A stretch of DNA of 64,000 bases from Amycolatopsis nivea (GTDB lineage Bacteria; Actinomycetota; Actinomycetes; Mycobacteriales; Pseudonocardiaceae), in assembly GCF_004522235.1 (NCBI RefSeq), contig NZ_SDLT01000012.1, positions 1 to 64,000 of the forward strand, given 5' to 3'. The translations under genes were made by a program, and so were the position numbers. The notes under the pieces are model-generated. The model had not been told where the DNA came from. It ran no database searches and was given only the letters and a program-made list of their open reading frames with translations. Of this stretch, positions 24,422-32,069 are shown one piece after another; within the stretch, counting starts at the first letter, position 1, and every line of letters begins with the position of its first letter.

Positions 24422-26239
24422 ATGACACAGACAGTCGACCGGATCGCGGAGGCGAGCACGCCGCAGGCCCGGGTCGAGGACTGGCTGGCCCGGTTCGAGG
24501 CCGCGCTGGCCGCTCGCGACATCGAGGCTGCCTCGGCGTTGTTCGCCGTCGATTCCTATTGGCGCGACTTGGTTTCGTTCACCTGGAACCTCAAGACCGT
24601 CGAGGGCCGCGACGGGATCGCCGGCCTCCTCGGCGGCTGTCTGGAGACGACCGATCCGAGCGGCTTCCGCACGAGCGAACCGGCCACCGAGGCCGGCGGG
24701 GTCACCGAGGCGTGGATCGAGTTCGAGACCGCCGCCGGACGCGCGAAAGGGCATCTGCGGCTGAAGGAAGAAGGCGCGTGGACGCTGCTCACCAGCCTGC
24801 GCGAGCTGAAGGGCTTCGAGGAGTCGCAGCGCGAACGGCGGCCCAAGGGCGTCGAGCACGGCGTGGTCCGCGGCCGCCGGTCGTGGGCGGAGAAGCGGGC
24901 CGAGGAGCAGGAGACGCTCGGCTACGGCCGGCAGCCCTACGTCGTGGTGATCGGCGGCGGGCAGGGCGGGATCGCGCTCGGCGCCCGGCTGCGCCAGCTC
25001 GGCGTGCCGTCGCTGGTGGTGGAGCGCAACGACCGGCCCGGCGATTCGTGGCGCAAGCGGTACAAGAACCTCTGCCTGCACGACCCGGTCTGGTACGACC
25101 ACCTGCCTTACCTGCCGTTCCCGGAGAACTGGCCGGTGTTCGCGCCGAAGGACAAGATCGCCGACTGGCTCGAGATGTACACGAAGCTGATGGAGGTGCC
25201 GTACTGGACGCGTTCGGCGGTCACCTCCGCGGTGTGGGACGACGACGCGAAGCAGTGGCACGTCACGGTGGACCGCGACGGCGAGCAGGTGGTCCTCACG
25301 CCGCGGCACGTCGTGTTCGCGACCGGGATGTCCGGCAAGCCGAACCTGCCGTCGTTCCCCGGCATGGACGAGTTCGAGGGCGACCAGCACCACTCGTCGC
25401 AGCACCCCGGACCGGACGCGTACGCGGGCAAGAAGGCGGTCGTCGTCGGCTCGAACAACTCGGCGCACGACATCTGCGCGGCGCTGTGGGAGCACGGCGC
25501 GGACGTGACGATGGTGCAGCGTTCGTCCACGCACATCGTGAAGTCGGATTCGCTGATGGACCTCGGCCTCGGCGACCTGTACTCGGAGCGCGCGCTCGCC
25601 GCGGGCGTCACCACCGAGAAGGCCGACCTGATCTTCGCGTCGATCCCGTACCGGATCATGCCGGAGTTCCAGATCCCGGTGTACCAGGCGATCCACGAAC
25701 GCGACAAGGACTTCTACGCCCGGCTCGAGGCGGCGGGCTTCAAGCACGACTGGGGCGACGACGGCTCCGGCCTGTTCATGAAGTACCTGCGCCGCGGTTC
25801 CGGCTACTACATCGACGTGGGCGCGTCGGAACTCGTCGCCAACGGCAGCATCAAACTCGCGCACGGCCAGGTCGACCACCTGACCGCGAACTCGGTGGTG
25901 CTTTCGGACGGCACGGAGCTGGAAGCCGACGTGGTCGTCTACGCGACCGGCTACGGCTCGATGAACGGCTGGGTCGCCGACCTGGTCGGCCAGGAGACCG
26001 CGGACAAGGTCGGCAAATGCTGGGGCCTGGGCTCGGAAACGACGAAGGACCCGGGCCCGTGGGAGGGCGAGCAGCGCAACATGTGGAAGCCCACCCAACA
26101 GGAGGGATTGTGGTTCCACGGCGGGAATCTGCACCAGTCGCGGCATTACTCGCTGTATCTGGCGCTGCAGTTGAAGGCGCGCTTCGAAGGGCTTGAGACG
26201 CCGGTGTACGGGCTGCAGGACGTGCATCACCTGTCTTGA
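24422..26239 (+). CDS. NTF2-like/flavin-containing monooxygenase fusion
   Basis: A 605-residue two-part protein. Residues about 20-130 form an NTF2-like cone (ALAARDIEAASALFAVDSYWRDLVSFTWN). From about 165 comes an FAD/NADPH monooxygenase related to Baeyer-Villiger and YUCCA-type enzymes. It has an FAD Rossmann motif VVVIGGGQGG near 173-182, YLPFPENWPVFAPK, and a second dinucleotide motif VVVGSNNSAHD near 338-348. The C-terminal ATGYGS is the usual monooxygenase ATG motif. ATG 24422 follows GAGGAG. The divergent GAF regulator is the likely controller. Oxidation of a ketone or other small organic is likely, but the substrate cannot be read from sequence. Confidence 0.88.
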   Translation: MTQTVDRIAEASTPQARVEDWLARFEAALAARDIEAASALFAVDSYWRDLVSFTWNLKTVEGRDGIAGLLGGCLETTDPSGFRTSEPATEAGGVTEAWIEFETAAGRAKGHLRLKEEGAWTLLTSLRELKGFEESQRERRPKGVEHGVVRGRRSWAEKRAEEQETLGYGRQPYVVVIGGGQGGIALGARLRQLGVPSLVVERNDRPGDSWRKRYKNLCLHDPVWYDHLPYLPFPENWPVFAPKDKIADWLEMYTKLMEVPYWTRSAVTSAVWDDDAKQWHVTVDRDGEQVVLTPRHVVFATGMSGKPNLPSFPGMDEFEGDQHHSSQHPGPDAYAGKKAVVVGSNNSAHDICAALWEHGADVTMVQRSSTHIVKSDSLMDLGLGDLYSERALAAGVTTEKADLIFASIPYRIMPEFQIPVYQAIHERDKDFYARLEAAGFKHDWGDDGSGLFMKYLRRGSGYYIDVGASELVANGSIKLAHGQVDHLTANSVVLSDGTELEADVVVYATGYGSMNGWVADLVGQETADKVGKCWGLGSETTKDPGPWEGEQRNMWKPTQQEGLWFHGGNLHQSRHYSLYLALQLKARFEGLETPVYGLQDVHHLS

Positions 26240-26248
26240 GCCCGGGAG

Positions 26249-26286
26249 AAAACCCGGTGGCTGCCTCGGCGGTCACCGGGTTTTTT
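26249..26286. terminator. Two-way Rho-independent terminator overlapping the TetR stop
   Basis: An 11-base stem AAAACCCGGTG (26249-26259) pairs with CACCGGGTTTT (26274-26284) across a 14-base loop and runs into six T residues (26281-26286). It ends the monooxygenase transcript. The TGA of the convergent TetR gene (26273-26275) sits at the loop/stem edge, so the same hairpin ends the TetR message. Confidence 0.85.
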
Positions 26287-26905
26287 CGTGCAGGCCAGCC
26301 AAAAGCACGCGCATTCCGTCGGTGAACTCGGTTTCCGGATCGCTTCGCGCGGCGGCTTCGGCGATCTCCCGGAGCCCGGCGAACTCGTCGTGATCCAGTT
26401 CCGCGATCCGGTCGGCGGTCTCGGCGGAGTCCGCGTCGCGTGACAGGGGACCGGCCAGTTCGGCCTGGGCGAAGCCGGCCACGAAGGCGGACACCGTGCG
26501 GAACGCGACCAGCAGCTCGGCTCCGGATCGTCCGCTTCGGGCCAGCGCCCGGACCAGGGCCTCGGCGGGCCGCAGGGTCGGCAGGTCGAAGCTGCGGCGG
26601 GTCAGGATCAGCGGGATGGCGTGCGGATGCGCCCGCACCGCCCGCCACATTCCCTCGGCGACGGCGTGGACGTCGGCGCGCCAGTCGTCGGAGGGATCCG
26701 GCCAGGTCGCCGACGCCATCACCGCTTCCGTGACGAGGTGTTCCAGCCCGTCCCGGCCGTCGACGTAGTTGTAGATCGTCATCGGCCCGGTGCCGAGTTC
26801 GGTCGCGAGGCTGCGCATGGTCAGGCCGTCCAGCCCGGCGGCGTCGACCAGTGCGAGCGCGGCGGCCTGCAGCCGTTCGCGCGTGAACTTCCGCGGTGCG
26901 GGCAT
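26273..26905 (-). CDS. TetR family repressor
   Basis: A 210-residue TetR protein. The HTH is at about residues 8-55 (ALVDAAGLDGLTMRSLATELGTGPMTIYNYVDGRDGL), and the C-terminal ligand domain is of the TetR_C helical type. The ATG at 26905 is divergent from an alpha/beta hydrolase gene with a 71-base gap. That gap holds a large imperfect palindrome built from GTACAAnGTAC half-sites, so autoregulation and repression of the hydrolase-FadD operon are likely. Its stop lies inside a terminator hairpin shared with the monooxygenase gene. Confidence 0.92.
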   Translation of the reverse strand: MPAPRKFTRERLQAAALALVDAAGLDGLTMRSLATELGTGPMTIYNYVDGRDGLEHLVTEAVMASATWPDPSDDWRADVHAVAEGMWRAVRAHPHAIPLILTRRSFDLPTLRPAEALVRALARSGRSGAELLVAFRTVSAFVAGFAQAELAGPLSRDADSAETADRIAELDHDEFAGLREIAEAAARSDPETEFTDGMRVLLAGLHEKTR

Positions 26906-26919
26906 GCTTCTCCTTGATT

Positions 26920-26964
26920 AAGTACAAGGTACGTGTTTAAGGTAGGTTCACGTACAACGTACTT
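26920..26964. promoter_or_regulatory. TetR operator: paired GTAC-NNN-GTAC palindrome
   Basis: Left arm AAGTACAAGGTACGTG (26920-26935) and right arm CACGTACAACGTACTT (26949-26964) form an inverted repeat over a 13-base spacer. Each arm is itself GTAC-N3-GTAC. The site fills the gap between divergent TetR and hydrolase starts, so two TetR dimers could bind. Confidence 0.7.
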
Positions 26965-26976
26965 GATGGAGGGATC

Positions 26977-27852
26977 GTGCGCACTGCTTTCCGTTCCGGC
27001 CGCGACCAGTGCGCGGCCTGGCTGACCCTCCCGGACCGGGCGGGACCGCATCCGGCCGTCGTGCTCGTGCACGGCGGCGGCGCGACGCACGAAATGATGC
27101 TCGGCCAGTACGAAACCTGGTTCTCCGCGGCGGGTGTCGCCGTGCTGGCGTTCGATTTCCGGCACCTCGGCGAGTCCGGCGGCGAGCCCCGGCAGCTGGT
27201 CAGCCAGCGCCGGTACGCCGAGGACGTCGACGCGGCGCTGGCGTTCGCCCGCTCCCGGCCGGAGATCGACGCGAGCCGGATCGCGTTGTGGGGCACGTCG
27301 TTCGGGTCCAGCCACGTGCTCGCCGCGGCGGCGCGGCATCCGTCGCTGGCCGCGGCGGTCGTGCAGTGTCCGGTGTTCAGCGGCCGGGCTGTCGTCGCGC
27401 GAGCGGGGCTGCGGCACCTCGCGCGGTTCACCGGGCCGATCGTGTCGGACCTCGTGCGGTCCGCGTTGCGGCTGCCGCGCCGGTACGTTCCGCTGGTCGG
27501 CCGCCCGGGTGAGCTGGCGTTCGTGAATCAGCCCGGCGCGTTGGCGGGCTGGGAATCGGTGACGCCCGAAGGCGATGAGTTCGACAACCGGATCACCGCC
27601 GCGTCCGGGCTGGACATGGTGTTCTACAACGCCGCCGCGCAGGCCTCGCGGGTGCGGTGCCCGCTGCTGATCTGTGCTTGCGACCGCGAGAACCTCATCG
27701 ATCCGTCGATCGCCGCCGCGGTGGCCGAGGACGCGCCGCGCGCCGTGCTGAAGCACTACGATGCGGATCACTTCACCGTCTACCATCCGCCTGTGGTCGA
27801 AAAGGTCGTCGCGGATCAGCTCGACTTCCTCGCCGTCCACCTGACCCAGTGA
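26977..27852 (+). CDS. Alpha/beta hydrolase
   Basis: A 291-residue hydrolase of the dienelactone hydrolase/acetyl-xylan esterase-like group. It has an oxyanion HGGG motif (VHGGGATHE), the nucleophile elbow GTSFGSS near residue 110, an acid near CACDREN, and the catalytic His in DADHFTVYHPP. No signal peptide is seen, so it acts in the cytoplasm. GTG 26977 follows GGAGG. It is nine bases before a fatty-acyl-CoA synthetase gene, and both are divergent from the TetR gene. Release of an acid from an ester or lactone followed by CoA activation would make sense, but the substrate is unknown. Confidence 0.85.
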   Translation: MRTAFRSGRDQCAAWLTLPDRAGPHPAVVLVHGGGATHEMMLGQYETWFSAAGVAVLAFDFRHLGESGGEPRQLVSQRRYAEDVDAALAFARSRPEIDASRIALWGTSFGSSHVLAAAARHPSLAAAVVQCPVFSGRAVVARAGLRHLARFTGPIVSDLVRSALRLPRRYVPLVGRPGELAFVNQPGALAGWESVTPEGDEFDNRITAASGLDMVFYNAAAQASRVRCPLLICACDRENLIDPSIAAAVAEDAPRAVLKHYDADHFTVYHPPVVEKVVADQLDFLAVHLTQ

Positions 27853-27861
27853 GGACGAGCG

Positions 27862-29364
27862 ATGACGCGTATCCACGACCTGCTCCGCACCGCCCCGGCG
27901 GACGCCGTCGGCTGGACGGCCGGGTCCCGGGACCTCCGGTTCGGCGAGATGGACGCCTGGTCGGACCGGATCGCCGCCGATTTCCTGCGGCGGGGCGTGC
28001 GGCGCGGCGACCGGATCGCGGTCAACGGGCGCACTACGCCGGAATGGCTGGCGGTCTACTTCGCCGCCGCGAAGATCGGCGCCGTGGTCGTCGGATTGAG
28101 CCCCCGGTACCGGGAAACCGAATTCACGCACATCCTGAACGATTCCGGCGCGCGTCTCGTGGTGACCGAACCTTCGGCGGGCGACGTCGATTTCCTTGCC
28201 CTGCTGGGGAAACTCGCGCTGCCGGGCGTTTCCGCGGCGACTTTCGCCGAAGTGGGCACGGCGGAGCCGGACGCCGAGGCGCTGGCTGCTGCTTCGGCGG
28301 CAGTCGAGAAGGACGATCCGGTGATGATCATCTACACCTCCGGCACCACCGGTCGTCCCAAAGGCGCGACGCTGACGCATCGCGGCCAGCTGGCGTCTGC
28401 CGCCGCGGAAGCCGATCACCTGCAGTTGAGCGCCGACGACGTGTTGCCGGTCGCCGTTCCGCTGAACCACGTCAGCGGCATCACTTGCTGCATCCTGTCC
28501 GCGTTGGTCGCGCGCAGCCGGACGGTGCTGCTGCCGTCCTTCGACGCTGGTGCCGCCGCTGATCTGTTCCGGACGGCTGGCCTCACGATGTGGGTCGGTG
28601 TGCCGACGATGCACACGCTGCTGCTGAACCACGAGCGTTTCGTAGGTGTCGACACTTCGGCGATCCGCGTGGTCGTCACCGGTGGTGCGAACGCGGAACC
28701 TGCTTTGCTGCAACGCCTTACGGTTGCGTTCCCCAAGGCGACCGTGATGAATCTGTACGGGCTGAGCGAGGTGTCCGGTGCCGTGGTGATGACGCCGTGG
28801 AATGCCAGCACGGAAGCGACTGAACGCTCGATCGGCGTCCCTTTCCCCGGCGTGGAAGCGAAAATCGCGTCCCCGTCCGGAGAAGCCCTGCCGACCGGCG
28901 AAACCGGCGAATTGCTGTTCCGGACCCCGTCGATGATGGCTGGCTACCACAATCTGCCGGAGGAAACGGCCGCGGCGGTCGACGCGGACGGCTGGTTGCA
29001 CACCGGCGACATGGCCCGCGCGGACGAGGACGGTTACCTGACGCTGCACGGCCGCGCCAAGGACATGTTCGTCCAAGGCGGATTCAACATTTACCCGGTC
29101 GAGGTGGAGAACGTCCTCGCCGCGCATCCCGGGGTGCTGCTGGCGGCCGGGGTCGGCGTGCCCGATCCGGTGCTGGGGGAGATCGGCCGGTATTACGTTG
29201 TCCCGGCGAAGGATTCGGCTGTCACCGAGGCGGAGCTGAAGGAGTTCTGCGCGGCGCAGGTGGCGGATTACAAGGTCCCGCGCCAGATCGTGCTCCGCGA
29301 CAGCCTGCCGCTGACACCGTCCGGGAAGGTGCAGAAAGCTGCACTGCGCGCGGAAAACGGCTAG
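27862..29364 (+). CDS. Acyl-CoA synthetase (class I adenylate-forming)
   Basis: A 500-residue AMP-binding enzyme that activates a carboxylic acid to its CoA thioester via an acyl-AMP. Motifs are the P-loop YTSGTTGRPKGATLTH, the A5 segment NLYGLSEVSGA, the A7/A8 parts DGWLHTGDMAR and GRAKDMFVQGGFNIYPVEVE, and the A10 lysine in PSGKVQKAAL. It is slightly short for long-chain FadD and fits a short- to medium-chain or aryl acid enzyme. It is co-transcribed with the hydrolase upstream. Its stop is three bases from the stop of the convergent MocR gene. Confidence 0.9.
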   Translation: MTRIHDLLRTAPADAVGWTAGSRDLRFGEMDAWSDRIAADFLRRGVRRGDRIAVNGRTTPEWLAVYFAAAKIGAVVVGLSPRYRETEFTHILNDSGARLVVTEPSAGDVDFLALLGKLALPGVSAATFAEVGTAEPDAEALAAASAAVEKDDPVMIIYTSGTTGRPKGATLTHRGQLASAAAEADHLQLSADDVLPVAVPLNHVSGITCCILSALVARSRTVLLPSFDAGAAADLFRTAGLTMWVGVPTMHTLLLNHERFVGVDTSAIRVVVTGGANAEPALLQRLTVAFPKATVMNLYGLSEVSGAVVMTPWNASTEATERSIGVPFPGVEAKIASPSGEALPTGETGELLFRTPSMMAGYHNLPEETAAAVDADGWLHTGDMARADEDGYLTLHGRAKDMFVQGGFNIYPVEVENVLAAHPGVLLAAGVGVPDPVLGEIGRYYVVPAKDSAVTEAELKEFCAAQVADYKVPRQIVLRDSLPLTPSGKVQKAALRAENG

Positions 29365-29367
29365 CGG

Positions 29368-30777
29368 TCAGACGTTCGCCTCGACCGCTTCTTGGATCAC
29401 CCGCGCGGCGTCGGCGAACGCGTCCGGATTCGGCCCGGCGTAGTTGAGCCGGATGAACCGTCCGGTCGGCTCGGCGGGGAACCATTCGTCGCCAGGCCCG
29501 ATCACCACGCCGGCGGACTCGCAATCGCGGACCACACGCGGCAGGTCGACCGTGCCGGGCAGCCGCGCCCAGAGGTTCAACCCGCCCTGCGGCACGGATT
29601 CCACCTGCACCGCGGGCGCGTGTTCGCGGAGACCGGCGAGCAGGAGGTCGCGGCGGGTCTTGAGCTGGTGCCGGACCCGGCGCAGGTGGGTGCGCCAGGC
29701 GGGCTGGGTCACGACGTCGAGCGCGACGGTCTGCAGCACCGTGCTGACGTACATCGATTCCGCCAGCGTGTCGACGAGAATCCGGTCGCGTGCCGGGCCG
29801 CGGGCGATCAGCGCGGCGACGCGGATCGCGGGGGAGACGCTCTTGGTGAGCGAGCGGAGGTAGACCACGTGGCCGTCGTCGTCGCGGCCCGCGAGCGGCT
29901 GCGGTTCCGCGGTGATGCCGAAATCGTGCGCCGAATCGTCCTCGATCAGGAAAGCGCCGTGCCGGCGGACGGTGTCGAGGACGCGGTCGGCGAGGTCGGG
30001 CTGCCACAGCGCGCCGGTCGGGCTGGCGAAGCTGGCCTGCGCGTAGAAGGCCCGCGCGCCGGTTTGCTCGAACGTCCGGTCCAGCGCGTCGGGATCCGGT
30101 CCGTTCGGGCCGCTCGGCACCGGAACCACCGCGACGCCCGCTTTCGTCGCCGCGAGGATCGCGCCCCAGTACGTCGGGGATTCCAGCAGCAGCGGCTGCC
30201 CCGGCCCGACCAGCGCGCGGAAGGCGGTGACCAGGCCGCTCTGGCTGCCCGGGGTGATCACGACGTCTCGCGGGTTCACCGGCGCGATTCCGGCCGGAGT
30301 CGCCGTGCGCAGTTCCGCGGCGAACCAGGCCTGCAGTTCGGGAACGCCCGCGGTCGGCGGCCGTCCGACTAGCGCCGCCGTGCGCGCGGCCCGGGAGAAC
30401 GCGCTCCGGACGAGCCGCTCGGGCAGCAGCTCCGGGTCGGGGTAGCCGGAATGAAGCGCTACTGTGCCCGTGGAGACCGATTGCAGCGATGCGGGCTGTT
30501 TGAGCGGCCCGTGCGCCGGGGTGCCGAGCGCCGCGGTCTGCCAGCCGTAGTCGCCGGACCCGGTGGCGGGCGCGGCGCGGACGAACGTGCCGACTCCCGG
30601 CAAACTCTCCACCAGTCCCTGGGAAGACAGGCTGCGCAGTGCTTTCTGGACAGTCACCGGACTGGCCGAATACCGCGCGACCAGCTCCCGCGACGAGGGC
30701 AGCTTCGCGCCCGCTGGGGCGGTGGCGATCCACTCGCGCAGTGTCGAAGCGATCCGGGAGCTGCTATCGTCGGACAT
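29368..30777 (-). CDS. MocR-type GntR regulator, start codon overlaps EamA gene
   Basis: A 469-residue MocR regulator. A short N-terminal GntR winged helix (residues about 5-72, KLPSSRELVARYSASPVTVQKALRSLSSQGLV) is fused to an aminotransferase-fold domain with the PLP lysine in YLRSLTKSVSPAIRV and the aspartate near LIEDDSAHDFG. The ATG at 30777-30775 overlaps the ATG of the divergent EamA transporter gene (CATG), so the two genes have no space between them. The minus-strand TATCCT (30791-30786) eight bases before the ATG fits a leaderless transcript. MocR next to an EamA exporter suggests control of amino acid or vitamin B6-related export. Confidence 0.92.
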   Translation of the reverse strand: MSDDSSSRIASTLREWIATAPAGAKLPSSRELVARYSASPVTVQKALRSLSSQGLVESLPGVGTFVRAAPATGSGDYGWQTAALGTPAHGPLKQPASLQSVSTGTVALHSGYPDPELLPERLVRSAFSRAARTAALVGRPPTAGVPELQAWFAAELRTATPAGIAPVNPRDVVITPGSQSGLVTAFRALVGPGQPLLLESPTYWGAILAATKAGVAVVPVPSGPNGPDPDALDRTFEQTGARAFYAQASFASPTGALWQPDLADRVLDTVRRHGAFLIEDDSAHDFGITAEPQPLAGRDDDGHVVYLRSLTKSVSPAIRVAALIARGPARDRILVDTLAESMYVSTVLQTVALDVVTQPAWRTHLRRVRHQLKTRRDLLLAGLREHAPAVQVESVPQGGLNLWARLPGTVDLPRVVRDCESAGVVIGPGDEWFPAEPTGRFIRLNYAGPNPDAFADAARVIQEAVEANV

Positions 30778-30793
30778 GAAACTGAAGGATAGC
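30763..30793. promoter_or_regulatory. Divergent leaderless promoter with GCTATC/GATAGC inverted repeat
   Basis: GCTATC (30763-30768) and GATAGC (30788-30793) form an inverted repeat centred on the shared CATG start. They contain the -10 boxes TATCGT (plus, 30765-30770, five bases before the EamA ATG) and TATCCT (minus, 30791-30786, eight bases before the MocR ATG). One MocR dimer here could switch both genes. Confidence 0.6.
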
Positions 30794-31696
30794 GCTACTC
30801 TCCCAGCGGCACCGGCGCTACCCCGGGCCGGTCTCTGGTGGGGCCTGCTCGGTGTCGTGGCGTTCTCGTTCACCGTGCCGTTCACCCGGGTCGCGGTGGA
30901 AAACGGCGGCCTCTCGGCGATGTTCATCGGCTCCGGGCGAGCAGTGGTCGCCGCGGTGCTCGCGAGCGTCGCGCTGATCGCCACCAAACAACGCCTCCCG
31001 CGCGGTACGCAATGGTTCCGCCTCGCCGTCGTCGCGGGCGGAGTGGTGATCGGCTTCCCGATGCTGACCTCGTACGCCCTCACCACAGCCTCCGCCAGCC
31101 ACGGCGCCGTCGTCATCGCGCTGCTCCCCGCCGCGACGGCGGTAGTAGCGGTGCTCCGCACGCGCGAACGCCCGCCCGCCACTTTCTGGGCCCTGGCCGC
31201 CGTCGGCGCCGTCGCGGCGATCGGCTTCGCCGTCCTGCAAGGCGGTGGCCTCAGCGGACTCCAATGGTCGGACGCACTGTTCTTCGGCGCGGTACTGGCC
31301 GCCGCGGTGGGTTACGCAGAAGGCGGATTGCTCGCGCGGGAATTGGGTGCCTGGCAAACGGTTTCGTGGGCGCTGGTGGTCGCCTCGCCGTTGATGGTCG
31401 CGTTGACCGTCGTGTCGGTGACGAACCACCCTCCACATGCGACAGTGGGCGAGTGGGCCGCTTTCGCCTATCTGGCGGTGGTGAGCATGTATCTGGGCTT
31501 CTTCGCGTGGTACCGGGGGCTGGGCCTCGGGCCGATGACCCGGGTCAGCCAGGTGCAGTTGGTGCAGCCAGTGCTGAATCTGGCGTGGGCAGCGGTCTTC
31601 CTGGGCGAGGAACTGACCTGGCAGACCATGCTGGGCGGGCTGGCGGTGATCGTCTGCGCGGGGAGCGCGGTGCGGGTGCGGACTGCTCGGGGTTAG
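30776..31696 (+). CDS. EamA/DMT family transporter
   Basis: A 306-residue inner-membrane protein with ten hydrophobic helices in two EamA repeats (GLLGVVAFSFTVPFTRVAV opens the first, ALFFGAVLAAAVGYAEGGL the second). The family exports amino acids, their analogues and other metabolites; relatives of RhtA and PecM belong here. ATG 30776 overlaps the MocR start on the other strand. No Shine-Dalgarno sequence is possible between promoter and start, consistent with leaderless translation. Substrate unknown. Confidence 0.9.
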   Translation: MKLKDSATLPAAPALPRAGLWWGLLGVVAFSFTVPFTRVAVENGGLSAMFIGSGRAVVAAVLASVALIATKQRLPRGTQWFRLAVVAGGVVIGFPMLTSYALTTASASHGAVVIALLPAATAVVAVLRTRERPPATFWALAAVGAVAAIGFAVLQGGGLSGLQWSDALFFGAVLAAAVGYAEGGLLARELGAWQTVSWALVVASPLMVALTVVSVTNHPPHATVGEWAAFAYLAVVSMYLGFFAWYRGLGLGPMTRVSQVQLVQPVLNLAWAAVFLGEELTWQTMLGGLAVIVCAGSAVRVRTARG

Positions 31697-31899
31697 GCCC
31701 GGGCGGCCCGGTGGCCGAACGGTTGTCGACGGGGCGCAGTCCTGCGTACACGCCCTGGTTGCCGCTCGTGGGGTTGGCGTACATGCCGTAGCAGGTCGTC
31801 CCCGCGGACAACGCCTTGGTGACGCCGGGCATCTGCGGCGCGAAAGTCCCGCGTCCGGCAGCTCCGGCGCGGGGCTCGCGAGGCTCAGCCGGGCCGGGG
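31697..31899. other. Noncoding or decayed stretch after EamA gene
   Basis: Together with the remnant that follows, this makes a 373-base gap between the EamA stop and the NACHT gene stop. A minus-strand segment at about 31720-31832 reads like the end of a secreted or metal-binding protein (AGTTCYGMYANPTSGNQ), but it has no start, partner or clear family. I see no intact gene. Confidence 0.4.
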
Positions 31900-32068
31900 A
31901 CCAGCCCGACATCGCGTCCACGTCGTCCTCCGGCGCGCTAGTTCGACGATGACCTCCGCTGAGCCGCGGTCGGCCGCGGCGTGCAGCGGCGGGTCGTGAA
32001 GAAACCCGACGTGCGGGTCGCCACCCTCGTCCAGCCAGACCCGCACCTTGCCGAGACCAGCATGTCGG
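31900..32068 (-). pseudogene. Ankyrin-repeat remnant with frameshift
   Basis: Directly after the NACHT gene stop, minus-strand translation gives VRVWLDEGGDPHVG, then PPLHAAADRGSAEVIVELA, the pattern of one ankyrin repeat. After that point the frame ends quickly, but a +1 frame continues DDVDAMSGWSP, like the start of a second repeat. Only about 55 codons remain and no start codon or ribosome site is visible. It looks like a gene broken by deletion and frameshift. A single assembly error could also explain the frame change. Confidence 0.5.
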
Positions 32069-32069
32069 A

